Positions 1 to 9,924 of a stretch of 64,000 nt of DNA are shown here, piece after piece (the stretch's first letter is position 1; every line of letters starts with the position of its first letter). The stretch comes from Ochrobactrum sp. RH2CCR150. GTDB taxonomy: Bacteria; Pseudomonadota; Alphaproteobacteria; Rhizobiales; Rhizobiaceae. The DNA is taken from NCBI GenBank assembly GCA_014138095.1, contig JACGXE010000008.1, forward strand, positions 159,574 to 223,573, written 5' to 3'. The notes beneath the pieces are model-generated. The model was given only the letters and a program-made list of their open reading frames with translations. It was not told the DNA's origin and did not search any database. A program made the translations under genes and the position numbers.

Positions 1-648
1 CCCATCCTCGTCCAGCATGGCCGCTGTGGCAGCGATAGAAGGCTGACGCGCCGGTGCTTCGCGATCGCTTCTGAAACCGTGATAGAAGCGCCAGCCGCGC
101 ATTTGCGCCGAGAGATCGCCTATCTCGGGATAATGGCCTGACTGGCCAAGCACCGCCAGCCCGCTCTCCGATGTCAGTAGGCGCGCCGGATGCTCCATGC
201 GCCGCCCCTCCCCGTCGCGGGCGAAAACCGCGGGGCCGCGACGATCCATGAGATCGACCGGGCGGCGACCTGTATCGAGATTGAGCTGTTCTTCCTTGAT
301 CTGCGGCTCGAACGGAAAGGCCCCGGACACTGGTGGCGGCAAACCCGCCTCGATCCGATAGGACAGGCGCGATGCCAGCCTTTCATCCTCGAAATCCGCT
401 TCCAGAATAATCCGCGCCGATTCGTGCTTGCGACGGCCGCCGCTCCACATGGCCGACTGCATGCCGCCTTCGCGGACAATCTCCGTCGAAAAACTGCCTT
501 CCGCAGCCGCCTTGATCAGCTGTAAAGCCCGATAGAGATTGGATTTGCCAGCGCCGTTTTCACCGACGAACACCGTCACCTGCCCAAGATCGAACCGGAC
601 AGAACGTAGTGAACGATAGCCTTTGGCCGAAAAAGAAACGAGGCGCAT
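1..648 (-). CDS. AAA family ATPase, RecF/SMC-like (partial, 3' end outside window)
   Basis: The ATG at 646-648 opens a reading frame that runs off the left edge without a stop, so only the N-terminal 216 residues are present. Residues 29-36 read GENGAGKS, a Walker A P-loop, preceded by the typical RecF/SMC-family opening in which a short beta strand and 'YRSL' lead into the nucleotide site. Such proteins bind ATP and often act on DNA or inside defence and repair systems; the C-terminal signature and Walker B motifs lie outside the window, so the subfamily cannot be fixed. A GGAG-type ribosome site precedes the ATG. A perfect 14-bp terminator-like hairpin ends 24 bp upstream of the start, so either the promoter overlaps it or expression depends on read-through. 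It resembles stand-alone predicted ATPases (COG4637-like) more than true RecF. Confidence 0.75.
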   Translation of the reverse strand, partial: MRLVSFSAKGYRSLRSVRFDLGQVTVFVGENGAGKSNLYRALQLIKAAAEGSFSTEIVREGGMQSAMWSGGRRKHESARIILEADFEDERLASRLSYRIEAGLPPPVSGAFPFEPQIKEEQLNLDTGRRPVDLMDRRGPAVFARDGEGRRMEHPARLLTSESGLAVLGQSGHYPEIGDLSAQMRGWRFYHGFRSDREAPARQPSIAATAAMLDEDG

Positions 649-671
649 GATCTCCGCAAGAGGCTGATAGA

Positions 672-704
672 ATAAAGGGCGGCACAAACCGTGCCGCCCT
701 TTAT
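672..704 (-). terminator. intrinsic terminator after the MBL-fold gene
   Basis: A perfect 14-bp inverted repeat (672-685 with 691-704) with a 5-nt loop contains a GC-rich core GGGCGGCAC and AAA/TTT edges. It lies between the MBL-fold gene and the ATPase gene, both on the minus strand, and would end transcription of the former. Confidence 0.7.
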
Positions 705-796
705 ATCGATCTCGATGCGAACCACAAATTCCAATCAACCAGCCAAGGCTGTCACGGGCAGTCTGTGCTGAAAGCCGATTGTCCTTTGCCGGCGCA

Positions 797-1705
797 TTAT
801 TCCCATTTCATTTCGCCCTTGATGACCTTCGCGCCCAGTTCCAGGCTGCTTTCGCCGCCCAGGTCCGGATAGCGCTTCTTCATCGCAGCGATAAGCTCTG
901 CGCTGTCCTTGGCCTTCGCGGCCTCTTCATCGAATGCAGCGATATAATCACGGGTGAATTTGATCGCAGAAACGTCGGTTGCAGAACCCGCTTTCATATG
1001 GGCAGGAACGACGACTTCAGGATTGCGCGCGGCAATCGCATCCAGTGTTTTAATCCATGCTTCGCGCTGCGCCAGGTCAGGCGTATCGGCCAGCCAGATA
1101 TGTTCACCCGCTCCAATCAGGACGCCACCGAACACCGCTTTCAGCGATGGCACCCAGAGATAACGGCGATTCGTCATGCCTTCAGCCGGGATGATCTCGA
1201 TCTCGTTGCCTTCCAGCGTGAGCATCTTTTCATCCGATGCCTGCGGCAAAACAAGATCGGACAGGCTCTGCGGGCCATTCTCCTTGAGTTGCGGTCCCCA
1301 GACCTTCAGCTTCGTCTCGACATTGCCGTTGATGGCTGCAACGGCCTCAGGAGCAGCAATGATTTTGACATCGGGGAAAGCCGACTTGATTTCACGCAGA
1401 TTGAAATAATAGTCGGGATCGCTCTGGCTGACATAGACCGTGGTGAGCTTCTTGCCGGTTTCCTTGATCTTCTCGGCAACTGCCTTGCCATCGGAGAAGG
1501 TGAAACCACCATCAAGAAGAACAGCCTCTTTCTCCCCCGTCAACAGAACCGGTGTCCGGTTGAAGCCGTTTTCATCGGCCTGAAAAAACTGCCATTTCAG
1601 CGGCGCTGCCTTTTCCTGCGCCGCTGCCGGACCAGCAACCGCCAGCCCCGCCACACCTATTGCTGCAAAGACTGCGCCTCGCAGGATGTCTGAAAATCGC
1701 TCCAT
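797..1705 (-). CDS. exported MBL-fold protein with degenerate metal site
   Basis: A 302-residue protein of the metallo-beta-lactamase fold superfamily. The start at 1705 is chosen because AGGAG precedes it at good spacing and it gives a clean signal peptide (residues 1-30, ending AAAQ); the open frame extends further upstream without support. In active family members a THxHxDH motif follows the third strand. Here the equivalent stretch is SQSDPDYY at residues 93-100, so the three histidines are replaced by Gln, Asp and Tyr while one Asp remains. The late histidine (H236, VPAHMKAG) is kept. This suggests a periplasmic binding or structural role, or altered metal chemistry, rather than ordinary hydrolysis. 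The nearest neighbours, lptE-leuS, are separated by a terminator, so it is probably monocistronic. The fold is fairly certain; the function is unknown. Confidence 0.8.
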   Translation of the reverse strand: MERFSDILRGAVFAAIGVAGLAVAGPAAAQEKAAPLKWQFFQADENGFNRTPVLLTGEKEAVLLDGGFTFSDGKAVAEKIKETGKKLTTVYVSQSDPDYYFNLREIKSAFPDVKIIAAPEAVAAINGNVETKLKVWGPQLKENGPQSLSDLVLPQASDEKMLTLEGNEIEIIPAEGMTNRRYLWVPSLKAVFGGVLIGAGEHIWLADTPDLAQREAWIKTLDAIAARNPEVVVPAHMKAGSATDVSAIKFTRDYIAAFDEEAAKAKDSAELIAAMKKRYPDLGGESSLELGAKVIKGEMKWE

Positions 1706-1975
1706 CTGAATACTCCTGAAATTATGATTGAACCGACGGCAATACCGAGCGGCTTTCATGCGTGACGCTTCGGGCAAGTCCCTTCCCAATTTTCGCATCA
1801 CGCCTCGGGCAATATGCAAATTGTAAATTAGTTCATTTGAAACAAGGAGTTATAAAAATGTTTGTAAGGAACAGCGATGTTACCTTGCTGAATTCCTTGA
1901 GCCTTTTTGCAATAAAAGAAATAAAAAAAGCGGCGCTTGGAAGCGCCGCTTTTGAACTTCAGATCAATGAACCGA
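1706..1975. other. intergenic region between MBL-fold gene and lptE
   Basis: 270 bp holding the upstream region of the MBL-fold gene and the terminator of lptE. It is locally AT-rich around 1815-1930. A plus-strand ATG at 1858 has AAGGAG upstream, but its frame runs into lptE antisense and shows no recognisable protein. No other gene is seen. Confidence 0.5.
1926..1953 (-). terminator. intrinsic terminator of leuS-lptE
   Basis: A 13-bp inverted repeat (1926-1938 with 1941-1953) around AGCGGCGCTT. On the minus strand it is followed by a run of T residues, and it lies 22 bp past the lptE stop. It has the classic Rho-independent form. Confidence 0.85.
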
Positions 1976-2557
1976 TCAGAGCTTCGACAGCTTCTGCGCC
2001 AGTGCGAGGAAAACCTGTTCGGCCAGTTCTTCGGCGGCACGCTTGCGCGCATCGCGTTCGGCACGCAGGTTTGCGAATTCCTGACGCGGTCGGTCGAAGG
2101 AAGCGCCCGTCGTGCGTGTACCCGTGGCAAGCGGCTTGCCGTCCTTGTCACGCAGTACGAAATTCGACGTCGCCTTGACGATACCAGCCGATGGACGGCC
2201 CGTACGGTCGGTCTGATCGCCGATATCCACACTCACGGCGGAAATCGTGTTTGTGCTCAGGCCGAGGCTCAGACGATACATCGGATTGGCTGGCTCACCA
2301 GCGCCGCCGCCCAGCAGGAAGATAAGGCGATTGCGAACCTGCTGGCCGTACACGTCATGGGCCGCATCGATGGATACCGAAGCCAGCTTGGTGCGCATAT
2401 CCGGCGTCACGCTGCCGCCGATCGAACCGCCTGCGCCGCCGCCCGACGAATAGAGCGGCTGCACCGTGCAGGCAGCAAGAAGAGCCGCAGTTCCCACAGC
2501 CACAAAAGCGACGCGGAAAGTCTTGATTGCGGAGAGGAAACGATCAGGCAACGACAT
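1976..2557 (-). CDS. lptE: LPS assembly lipoprotein LptE
   Basis: A 193-residue outer-membrane lipoprotein. With the start at 2557 the protein opens MSLPDRF, then a hydrophobic stretch and a lipobox LLAAC with the lipidated Cys at residue 30. It continues TVQPLYSS, the usual opening of alphaproteobacterial LptE (DUF/COG5468 type). LptE plugs the LptD barrel and helps place lipopolysaccharide in the outer leaflet. The start overlaps the leuS stop by 14 bp, so translation is probably coupled and both genes share one transcript ending in the 1926-1953 terminator. In many Rhizobiales the next gene is holA (DNA polymerase III delta), but that gene is not here. Family assignment rests on the lipobox, length and position next to leuS. 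Confidence 0.85.
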   Translation of the reverse strand: MSLPDRFLSAIKTFRVAFVAVGTAALLAACTVQPLYSSGGGAGGSIGGSVTPDMRTKLASVSIDAAHDVYGQQVRNRLIFLLGGGAGEPANPMYRLSLGLSTNTISAVSVDIGDQTDRTGRPSAGIVKATSNFVLRDKDGKPLATGTRTTGASFDRPRQEFANLRAERDARKRAAEELAEQVFLALAQKLSKL

Positions 2558-5177
2558 TGACGATCCTTTGCGGCACCACGATAATCTTCTTCGGCGAGCC
2601 CCCGTCGAGCGCAGCCTTGACGAAGTCAAGTTCGAGCACCGCCTGTTGAATGCTAGCTTGATCAGCGTCGCGGGCGATTGTCAAATCCCCACGCTTCTTG
2701 CCGTTGATCTGCACGGGCATCACAATCTCGTTTTCCACCACCAATGCGGCATCGAATGCCGGCCATGGCGCGCGGGCGACCAACGTTTCCTGTCCGGCGA
2801 TCTTGCCGCCCAGTTCCGTCAGGCACTGTTCAGCCAGATGCGGCATCATCGGTGCGAGCATCTGGATTAGCTTTTCCGTGGCGTCACGAACGGCGCCCTT
2901 CAGCTCGTCATCGGCCTTGTCCGAAGCGACGAGCTGCAAGGGTGCCGCAAGCGCATTCACCAGCTCGTAAAGACGCGCAACACCGCGATTGAAGGCGAGC
3001 TTTTCGATGTCGTCGCCAACAGCGTTGACCGTCTTATGCACGGCCTTGGAAACGGCAAGGGCTTCGCCCTGCGACCCGGTCTTGGGCGCAACATCTTTCA
3101 GATGCTCGGCTGCTTCCGACACCAGACGCCAGACGCGCTGCACGAAGCGATGTGCACCTTCTGCGCCCGCCTCCGTCCAGATCACGTCACGCTCTGGCGG
3201 CGAATCGGACAGCATGAACCAACGCGCGGTATCTGCACCATAGGAAGAAATGATATCGTCGGGATCGACGACATTCTTCTTCGACTTCGACATCTTTTCG
3301 ATGGAACCGATTTCGACCGGCGCGCCGCTATCCAGCATGGTCGCTATACGCTTGCCGTCAATATCCTCGATGCGGATATCGGCAGGCGCAACCCACTGGC
3401 CATCGGCCTTGTAGGTTTCGTGCACAACCATGCCCTGCGTGAACAGGCCCTTGAAAGGCTCGTCCAGACCGACATGGCCCGTGACCTTCATGGCGCGGGT
3501 GAAGAAGCGCGAATAGAGCAGATGCAGGATCGCGTGCTCGACACCGCCGATATACTGGTCAACCGGCAGCCAGCGATCAGCAACCGCACGATCCGTCGGC
3601 TCGTTTTCCCAAGGAGCCGTGAAGCGGGCATAGTACCAGGACGAATCGACAAACGTATCCATCGTGTCCGTCTCGCGACGGGCTTCGCCACCGCATTTCG
3701 GGCACTTCACATGACGCCATGTGGCGTGACGGTCCAGCGGATTGCCCGGACGGTCGAAATCGACATCATCCGGCAGCTTGACCGGCAGGTCGGCACGCGG
3801 CACCGGATTGACGCCACAGCTTTCGCAATGGATCATCGGGATCGGGCAGCCCCAATAACGCTGGCGCGAAATGCCCCAGTCGCGCAGACGGAACTGCACC
3901 TTGCGAGCCGCCTGCGGCTGATTGCCGAGCGTGGACTGCTCCAGACGGTTTGCAACCTCGTTGAAGGCTGCTTCCGGCGTCATACCATCAAGGAAGCGCG
4001 AATTGATCATCACGCCGTCATCGGTAAAGGCCGTATCGGTGATGGCAAAAGTCGCCGCATCGTCTCCCTTCGGCAGAACAACCGGCGTCACCTTCAGCGC
4101 ATATTTATTGGCGAAATCCAGATCGCGCTGGTCGTGCGCCGGGCAGCCGAACACAGCGCCCGTGCCATATTCCATCAACACGAAATTGGCGACATAGACC
4201 GGCAGCTCCCAGTTCTCGTCGAACGGATGCTTGACCTTGACGCCGGTATCGAAGCCCTTCTTTTCAGCGGTTTCAAGCGCTGCAAGTGAGGTGCCATGCT
4301 GATGGCATTCTTCGATGAAGCCAGTGAGCGATGCGTTGTTTTCCGCAAGCTTCTTGGCCAGCGGATGATCGGCGGAAATCGCGACAAAGGCCGCGCCGAA
4401 CAGAGTGTCGGGACGCGTCGTGTAGACCTCGATTTCCGAGAAGCCTTCCGGTGCCGTCTTGCCGTCGAGCGCAAAACGAACCTGCAAGCCTTCCGACTTG
4501 CCGATCCAGTTGCGCTGCATCAGGCGGACTTTTTCCGGCCACTGGTCAAGCGTGTCGAGACCGGCCAGCAATTCCTCGCTGAAATCGGTGATCTTGAAGA
4601 ACCACTGTGTCAGTTCGCGCTGTTCCACCAGCGCGCCAGATCGCCAGCCGCGACCATCGACCACCTGCTCATTGGCGAGCACGGTGTTGTCGACCGGATC
4701 CCAGTTGACCTTGGAGGTTTTGCGCGTCACCAGACCTTTTTCGAACAGGTCGATGAACAGCATCTGCTGACGGTGGTAATATTCCACATCGCAGGTCGCG
4801 AATTCGCGCGACCAGTCGAGCGACAGGCCCATGGACTTGAGCTGGCGCTTCATCGTGTCGATGTTCTGGTAGGTCCATTCCTTCGGATGCACCTTGTTCT
4901 GCATCGCCGCGTTTTCCGCAGGCATGCCGAAAGCGTCCCAGCCCATAGGATGGAGCACGTTGAACCCCTTGGCGCGCTTGTAGCGGGCGACGACATCGCC
5001 CATCGCATAGTTGCGCACATGGCCCATATGGATGCGCCCCGATGGATAGGGGAACATCTCAAGCACATAATACTTCTCGCGCGGATCGCTGTTGTCCGTT
5101 TCGAAAGTCCGGTTTTCTTCCCAGACTTTCTGCCAGTGAGCTTCCGCCACGCGCGGATTATAACGTTCGGCTGCCAT
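2544..5177 (-). CDS. leuS: leucyl-tRNA synthetase
   Basis: An 877-residue class I aminoacyl-tRNA synthetase that charges tRNA-Leu with leucine in the cytoplasm. The HIGH-box appears as HMGH at residues 50-53, inside [15 protein letters not shown], and the KMSKS loop at residues 628-632. Between them are the CP1 editing insertion, which hydrolyses mischarged tRNA, and a Cys-rich zinc-like stretch near residues 455-500 (CESC...CPKC). Length and motif order match bacterial LeuRS. The ATG at 5177 gives MAAERYNPR, the usual N-terminus. The gene leads a two-gene unit with lptE and is divergent from yggS. Nothing unusual is seen. Confidence 0.97.
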   Translation of the reverse strand: MAAERYNPRVAEAHWQKVWEENRTFETDNSDPREKYYVLEMFPYPSGRIHMGHVRNYAMGDVVARYKRAKGFNVLHPMGWDAFGMPAENAAMQNKVHPKEWTYQNIDTMKRQLKSMGLSLDWSREFATCDVEYYHRQQMLFIDLFEKGLVTRKTSKVNWDPVDNTVLANEQVVDGRGWRSGALVEQRELTQWFFKITDFSEELLAGLDTLDQWPEKVRLMQRNWIGKSEGLQVRFALDGKTAPEGFSEIEVYTTRPDTLFGAAFVAISADHPLAKKLAENNASLTGFIEECHQHGTSLAALETAEKKGFDTGVKVKHPFDENWELPVYVANFVLMEYGTGAVFGCPAHDQRDLDFANKYALKVTPVVLPKGDDAATFAITDTAFTDDGVMINSRFLDGMTPEAAFNEVANRLEQSTLGNQPQAARKVQFRLRDWGISRQRYWGCPIPMIHCESCGVNPVPRADLPVKLPDDVDFDRPGNPLDRHATWRHVKCPKCGGEARRETDTMDTFVDSSWYYARFTAPWENEPTDRAVADRWLPVDQYIGGVEHAILHLLYSRFFTRAMKVTGHVGLDEPFKGLFTQGMVVHETYKADGQWVAPADIRIEDIDGKRIATMLDSGAPVEIGSIEKMSKSKKNVVDPDDIISSYGADTARWFMLSDSPPERDVIWTEAGAEGAHRFVQRVWRLVSEAAEHLKDVAPKTGSQGEALAVSKAVHKTVNAVGDDIEKLAFNRGVARLYELVNALAAPLQLVASDKADDELKGAVRDATEKLIQMLAPMMPHLAEQCLTELGGKIAGQETLVARAPWPAFDAALVVENEIVMPVQINGKKRGDLTIARDADQASIQQAVLELDFVKAALDGGSPKKIIVVPQRIVNVVA

Positions 5178-5299
5178 GTCCGTATTTACTCGTACGAAGG
5201 TGATGCAATAAGGAGAGTCGATATTTAATGGCGACCTTCACCACGTATTGGCGAAAGCGTCAACCTTTTGCGGATGAAAAGCCTGAAAGCGAGAGTTTC

Positions 5300-5980
5300 A
5301 TGTCAGATATCGTCACGAACCTGAACACGGTCAAGGCCGCAATCGCCACTGCCGAAAAAGAAGCGCGTCGCAACAAAGGCTCGGTCACGCTCGTCGCCGT
5401 GTCGAAAACCTTCGATGCGGATGCGATCCGCCCGGTGCTTGACGCTGGACAGCGCGTCTTCGGCGAAAACCGCGTGCAAGAAGCGCAAGCCAAATGGCCT
5501 GAACTGCGCGATGATTATTCCGGCATTGAACTGCATCTGATCGGCCCGCTGCAATCGAACAAGGCCGCCGATGCCGTTACCCTTTTCGACGTCATTGAAA
5601 CGGTGGACCGTGAGAAGATCGCAGCCGCCCTTGCCGACGAGATCAACAAGCAGGGCAAGAGCCCGAAACTCTATGTACAGGTCAATACGGGTCTGGAAGA
5701 GCAGAAGGCCGGAATTGCACCGAAGGATGCCGTTGCCTTTGTCGCCCGCTGCCGCGACGAACATGGCCTCGCCATCGAAGGGCTGATGTGCATTCCACCA
5801 GCAGATGAAAATCCGGGACCGCATTTTGCCCTGCTGGAAAAGCTCGCCCGCGAAGCTGGTGTCGAAAAGCTCTCCATGGGTATGTCGAGCGATTATGAAA
5901 CCGCCATCGGCTTCGGCGCAACTTCGGTTCGTGTCGGCTCGGCGATTTTTGGCGGACGTTCCTATATGTCTCCAGCCTGA
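5300..5980 (+). CDS. YggS family PLP homeostasis protein
   Basis: A 226-residue PLP-binding barrel protein (YggS/PROSC, fold type III) thought to store and deliver pyridoxal phosphate and keep vitamin B6 and amino-acid pools balanced. The PLP lysine is K36 in VAVSKTF, followed by GENRVQEAQAK and HLIGPLQSNK, and the C-terminal SMGMSSDYETAI phosphate-binding region is intact. I chose the ATG at 5300 because it gives the family's usual length. An in-frame ATG at 5228, 12 nt after an AGGAG, would add 24 residues unlike the family. The 3' end overlaps the convergent FUSC-like gene by 19 bp. Confidence 0.9.
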   Translation: MSDIVTNLNTVKAAIATAEKEARRNKGSVTLVAVSKTFDADAIRPVLDAGQRVFGENRVQEAQAKWPELRDDYSGIELHLIGPLQSNKAADAVTLFDVIETVDREKIAAALADEINKQGKSPKLYVQVNTGLEEQKAGIAPKDAVAFVARCRDEHGLAIEGLMCIPPADENPGPHFALLEKLAREAGVEKLSMGMSSDYETAIGFGATSVRVGSAIFGGRSYMSPA

Positions 5981-6489
5981 ACCTCACTGTGCGCTTTGAT
6001 GCGAGCGATGATCCGCGTGTAGACCCAGGCAAGCGCAATCGCCACGGCGCATCCAAGCGCGATTTCGACAAGCCTTGAAAGGGCGAGCAGCAATTCCTCA
6101 TTGCGCGTCTGGGCAAAGCGTCCCGCATCCATGACGATCACCACGGTTGCGGGCGCCAGCCGCCAGTTGATCGGATATTTGTCGATCATCAGAATGAGCA
6201 GCACCGTCAATGCTGCGCCGAACAGGCTAGCCAGCGGAGAATAACCGAATATCCAGATCGTCAGCATCCCGATGGAACAACCGACCGCCGTGTTGATCGC
6301 CCGCGCCTGCGCCAATGCCAGCGTTGCGCGCACATCCGGATCGGAAATGATCAGGACGGTAATCACGGCCCAGATAGGATGCTCAATCCCCGCCCAGCGG
6401 AGCGCGAACCAGCAAATAAGGCAACCGAGCAATGTCTTCGAGGCATAAAGCAGTGCCTTGCCCGGATTGGTCAGATGCGGAAGCGTCAT
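5962..6489 (-). CDS. FUSC/aromatic-acid-exporter-like membrane protein
   Basis: A 175-residue protein with about five hydrophobic stretches (residues about 15-32, 37-50, 60-82, 86-102 and 140-160) and the pattern HPIWAVITVLI...ALARAINTAVG typical of FUSC_2-type membrane domains. Larger relatives are aromatic-acid or fusaric-acid exporters with a cytoplasmic partner domain; this one is only the membrane half. Several arginines near the middle and the cytoplasmic C-terminus are consistent with an inner-membrane protein. Its 3' end overlaps yggS, and usg lies upstream on the same strand after 34 bp. Substrate unknown. Confidence 0.7.
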   Translation of the reverse strand: MTLPHLTNPGKALLYASKTLLGCLICWFALRWAGIEHPIWAVITVLIISDPDVRATLALAQARAINTAVGCSIGMLTIWIFGYSPLASLFGAALTVLLILMIDKYPINWRLAPATVVIVMDAGRFAQTRNEELLLALSRLVEIALGCAVAIALAWVYTRIIARIKAHSEVQAGDI

Positions 6490-6523
6490 ATGGCCTCGGT
6501 TGCCTGTTTGCTCACATTATCGT

Positions 6524-6811
6524 TCAGTGCAGAACGATCTCCCCTTGCACATTCCTCCAGTCCGATGGGCCGAGCAAGCGGCAATGCGTATAGATTACCG
6601 AATGCAGCGGCCCGTCGATCTCCCGTTTCCAAAACTCGATGAAATGGTGCAGCACCGGAAACTCCGGCGCGACATCATATTCCTGCCAGACAAACAGCTG
6701 AAGCAGATGCGGATGATCCGGCATGTGGTAGAAGAGTTTCGCCGTCGTCAGACCATAACCGGCGAGTTGCAGTTCGAAGGCCGATTTTGCGTGAAAAGCG
6801 GACGTCGTCAT
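6524..6811 (-). CDS. usg: Usg family protein
   Basis: A 95-residue protein matching the alphaproteobacterial Usg family (named for its place upstream or downstream of tryptophan genes in Caulobacter). Conserved features are GYGLTTAKLFYHMPDHP, the run of aromatic residues in LLQLFVWQEYD, and FIEFWKREIDGPLHSV. The start at 6811 has an AAGGGGA ribosome site; upstream codons in the open frame have none. The biochemical role of the family is not established. No trp gene is adjacent here. Confidence 0.85.
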   Translation of the reverse strand: MTTSAFHAKSAFELQLAGYGLTTAKLFYHMPDHPHLLQLFVWQEYDVAPEFPVLHHFIEFWKREIDGPLHSVIYTHCRLLGPSDWRNVQGEIVLH

Positions 6812-7078
6812 GGCGATTTCCCCTTTTTGTGAAGAGCCGTATACTCGGCTCCTGGATTTGAGATAATCACTCCAAATGGTTTTTAAAGTGTAAAAACAAG
6901 ATGTTAGCAACAAATAGCTATGAGTGCTGCCAATTCAAAGATTTAACCTGCGTCATTGTGGACGGGAGACGCACCAATCGTCTAATTTACCTTCACAGCT
7001 TAGGAAGCTAGATAAGACCCAACAGTGGTTACGAACCACGCACTGACGAGAGGACGTTGGTGAAACTTGGAGGAAATG

Positions 7079-9034
7079 ATGTCGGAAAAGCTTTACCCCG
7101 TACTGCCGGAGGCAAAGAAGAACACGCTCATTGACAATGAGACCTACCTCGAATGGTACAAGGAAAGCGTGAGCGATCCGGATGGCTTCTGGGCCAAGCA
7201 TGGTCGCCGCATCGACTGGTTCAAGCCTTTCACCAAGGTCAAGAACACCGATTTCAATGGCGACGTATCCATCAAGTGGTATGAGGACGGCGTCACCAAC
7301 GTCTCCTACAACTGTATCGACCGCCACCTGAAGAGCCGTGGCGACAAGGTCGCGATCATCTGGGAAGGCGACAACCCCTATATCGATAAGAAGATCACCT
7401 ATCGCGAGCTTTATGAAAATGTTTGCCGCATGGCGAATGTTCTTAAGAAGCACGGCGTCAAGAAGGGCGACCGCGTCACGATCTATCTGCCGATGATCCC
7501 GGAAGCCGCCTATGCCATGCTCGCCTGCGCGCGCATTGGCGCGGTGCATTCAGTGGTTTTCGCTGGTTTCTCGCCGGAAGCGCTGGCCGGTCGTATCGTC
7601 GATTGTGAATCCACTTTCGTCATCACCGCCGATGAAGGCGTGCGTGGTGGCAAGCCGGTTCCGCTGAAGGAAAACACCGACACCGCCATCGATATTGCCG
7701 CCAAGCAATATGTCATGGTCAACAAGGTGCTGGTCGTGCGCCGCACCGGCGGCAAGGTCAGTTGGGGCCGTGGCCGCGACCTCTGGTATCATCAGGAAGT
7801 CGCCAGCGTCGAACCGCATTGCGAACCGGAACCGATGAATGCAGAAGATCCGCTGTTCATCCTCTACACATCCGGCTCCACCGGCAAGCCAAAGGGCGTG
7901 CTGCACACCACCGGCGGTTATCTGGTCTATGCCTCGATGACCCATCAATATGTCTTCGACTATCACGACGGCGACACCTATTGGTGCACGGCGGATGTGG
8001 GTTGGGTCACGGGCCATTCCTATATCGTCTATGGTCCGCTGGCCAATGGCGCCACAACACTGATGTTCGAAGGTGTACCGAATTTCCCCGATCAGGGCAG
8101 GTTCTGGGAGATCATCGACAAGCACCACGTCAACATCTTCTATACCGCACCAACGGCCATCCGCGCATTGATGGGCGCTGGAGATGAATTCGTCACCCGT
8201 TCTTCCCGCTCATCGCTGCGCCTGCTCGGCTCAGTCGGCGAGCCGATCAATCCGGAAGCCTGGGAATGGTATTATCACGTGGTCGGCGATGAAAAGTCGC
8301 CCATCGTCGATACCTGGTGGCAGACGGAAACCGGCGGTATTCTGATCACGCCGCTGCCCGGCGCAACCGATCTCAAGCCCGGCTCCGCCACACGTCCGTT
8401 CTTCGGCGTCAAGCCGCAGCTCGTGGATAATGAGGGCAACGTGGTCGATGGCGCGACCGACGGCAATCTGTGTATCACCGACAGCTGGCCGGGCCAGATG
8501 CGCACGCTTTATGGCGACCACAAGCGCTTCATCGAGGCTTACTTCTCCACCTATAAGGGCAAGTATTTCACCGGCGACGGCTGTCGCCGCGACGAAGACG
8601 GCTATTACTGGATTACCGGTCGCGTCGATGACGTGCTGAATATTTCCGGCCACCGTCTTGGCACGGCGGAAATCGAATCGGCACTCGTCTCGCATCACTC
8701 GGTTTCGGAAGCAGCCGTTGTCGGCTATCCGCACCCGATCAAGGGACAGGGCATCTATTGCTACGTCACCTTGATGACGGGCGCTGAGGCGCAGGACGCT
8801 GATGAGCTGCGCAAGGAGCTGACCCAGCATGTGCGCAAGGAAATCGGCCCTATCGCCACGCCGGACAAGATCCAGTTCGCGCCCGGCCTGCCGAAGACCC
8901 GCTCGGGCAAGATCATGCGCCGTATCCTGCGCAAGATCGCCGAGGATGATTTCGGCTCACTGGGCGACACGTCGACACTCGCCGATCCGGGCGTCGTGGA
9001 CGATCTGATCGAAAAACGCCAGAACAAGAAATAA
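7079..9034 (+). CDS. acs: acetyl-CoA synthetase
   Basis: A 651-residue AMP-forming acetate-CoA ligase that activates acetate through acetyl-AMP to acetyl-CoA in the cytoplasm. The P-loop-like [11 protein letters not shown] starts at residue 263, and the A10 motif [11 protein letters not shown] carries K611, the lysine that family members acetylate to shut the enzyme off. The length is exactly that of typical Acs. The start at 7079 has GGAGG five bases upstream; the overlapping ATG at 7076 is also possible. The gene is monocistronic, ending in the hairpin at 9053-9086. A second, decayed copy of its last 30 or so codons sits 900 bp downstream, beyond an AT-rich gene. Confidence 0.97.
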   Translation: MSEKLYPVLPEAKKNTLIDNETYLEWYKESVSDPDGFWAKHGRRIDWFKPFTKVKNTDFNGDVSIKWYEDGVTNVSYNCIDRHLKSRGDKVAIIWEGDNPYIDKKITYRELYENVCRMANVLKKHGVKKGDRVTIYLPMIPEAAYAMLACARIGAVHSVVFAGFSPEALAGRIVDCESTFVITADEGVRGGKPVPLKENTDTAIDIAAKQYVMVNKVLVVRRTGGKVSWGRGRDLWYHQEVASVEPHCEPEPMNAEDPLFILYTSGSTGKPKGVLHTTGGYLVYASMTHQYVFDYHDGDTYWCTADVGWVTGHSYIVYGPLANGATTLMFEGVPNFPDQGRFWEIIDKHHVNIFYTAPTAIRALMGAGDEFVTRSSRSSLRLLGSVGEPINPEAWEWYYHVVGDEKSPIVDTWWQTETGGILITPLPGATDLKPGSATRPFFGVKPQLVDNEGNVVDGATDGNLCITDSWPGQMRTLYGDHKRFIEAYFSTYKGKYFTGDGCRRDEDGYYWITGRVDDVLNISGHRLGTAEIESALVSHHSVSEAAVVGYPHPIKGQGIYCYVTLMTGAEAQDADELRKELTQHVRKEIGPIATPDKIQFAPGLPKTRSGKIMRRILRKIAEDDFGSLGDTSTLADPGVVDDLIEKRQNKK

Positions 9035-9052
9035 CGAAATATTCACGCTGCA

Positions 9053-9086
9053 TGATACGAGGCAAAATCAAAAATGCCTCGTATCA
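9053..9086. terminator. bidirectional terminator hairpin between acs and the AT-rich gene
   Basis: A 12-bp inverted repeat (9053-9064 with 9075-9086; arm TGATACGAGGCA) with a 10-nt A-rich loop followed by CATTTT. It overlaps the stop of the minus-strand gene and follows acs by 18 bp. Confidence 0.7.
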
Positions 9087-9775
9087 CATTTTAATCTTAC
9101 ATCGTAAAAATAATAATAATTCTTAATAAGCTGAAGAAACCCCCATTTAAAATGATCGATACGCTTTATTATTGACTGAACGACGTCTTTATTCTTGCTC
9201 GTCGGAGCCTTTTCTATGAGAGAGCGTGCAGCCTCAACAGAAATTGCATTATGTATCGTATTATTTGCATCAGCATCTCTGCATTCTTTTACTTTATAAA
9301 GATAATGCTTCAAAGCAGTTTCATCTACCAACACATCAAGAAGCCTATCAAGCTCCCTGGAAAGTCTAATATACCTATCAAAGGTGTATCCTTTTTCCAT
9401 TATATCAACAATATGCCACCTCACTCTGTCAGCTTGCCCTCCAAAGTAATGAGAATGCATGTCAAGTTCAGCCGCCCCCTTTCGTTGCGTCTTGGGATTT
9501 TCAATATTTGCATGATGCCCCAAATCCATAACTTTTAAATCTTGAATACGCCTGCCGAACGATGCAATTGCATCCCGATTATTTAGTGTGGGGTTATCCC
9601 GGTTGCCATTTTTACGAACATCCTCTACCGCGCCCAGAACGACACCTACAATATCCCCGAAAACATGATCTCCTTGCGCAGGAGACAGTCGAGGGACTCC
9701 CTCATCAGTGGGTGGAGGTGGACAAACACCAACAGAATTGCTCCTTTCTCTTATGTTCATTGGGTTTATAGCCAT
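9068..9775 (-). CDS. hypothetical protein, AT-rich, likely acquired
   Basis: A 235-residue protein from the ATG at 9775 (MAINPMN); the frame is open for 31 more codons upstream but those are extremely AT-rich and look non-coding. I do not recognise a family. Visible features: a proline-rich segment (CPPPPT) near residue 20, a histidine cluster DMHSHYFGGQADR near residue 110, a leucine-rich helical segment RELDRLLDVLVDETALKHYLY, and a C-terminus rich in Tyr and Phe (NYYYFYDVR). There is no signal peptide or membrane segment. Base and codon use is much more AT-rich than in the flanking genes. The gene sits between two copies of the acs 3' end, which indicates insertion. It could be an effector or defence-type cargo gene, but nothing in the sequence proves that. 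Confidence 0.6.
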   Translation of the reverse strand: MAINPMNIRERSNSVGVCPPPPTDEGVPRLSPAQGDHVFGDIVGVVLGAVEDVRKNGNRDNPTLNNRDAIASFGRRIQDLKVMDLGHHANIENPKTQRKGAAELDMHSHYFGGQADRVRWHIVDIMEKGYTFDRYIRLSRELDRLLDVLVDETALKHYLYKVKECRDADANNTIHNAISVEAARSLIEKAPTSKNKDVVQSIIKRIDHFKWGFLQLIKNYYYFYDVRLKCDTRHF

Positions 9776-9924
9776 TACATCCTCATTTAAAATAAAAAGT
9801 ATTAAAATTCGAAATTTAATTCTATTATAGAATATACTTATTGGCACTCCATAATATCTAGGGTACAAAAAATTTTATAATTGGAGAAATTCATCTTCAC
9901 GATAGATAACGGCGAACAATAAGA

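Noticed and set aside
779..1693. Long plus-strand open frame
   Set aside because: It lies antisense to the MBL-fold gene, has no family features and no ribosome site; it is a shadow of the real minus-strand gene.
1858..2178. Plus-strand ATG with AAGGAG upstream
   Set aside because: The frame runs through the terminator and antisense to lptE and gives a composition without protein character.
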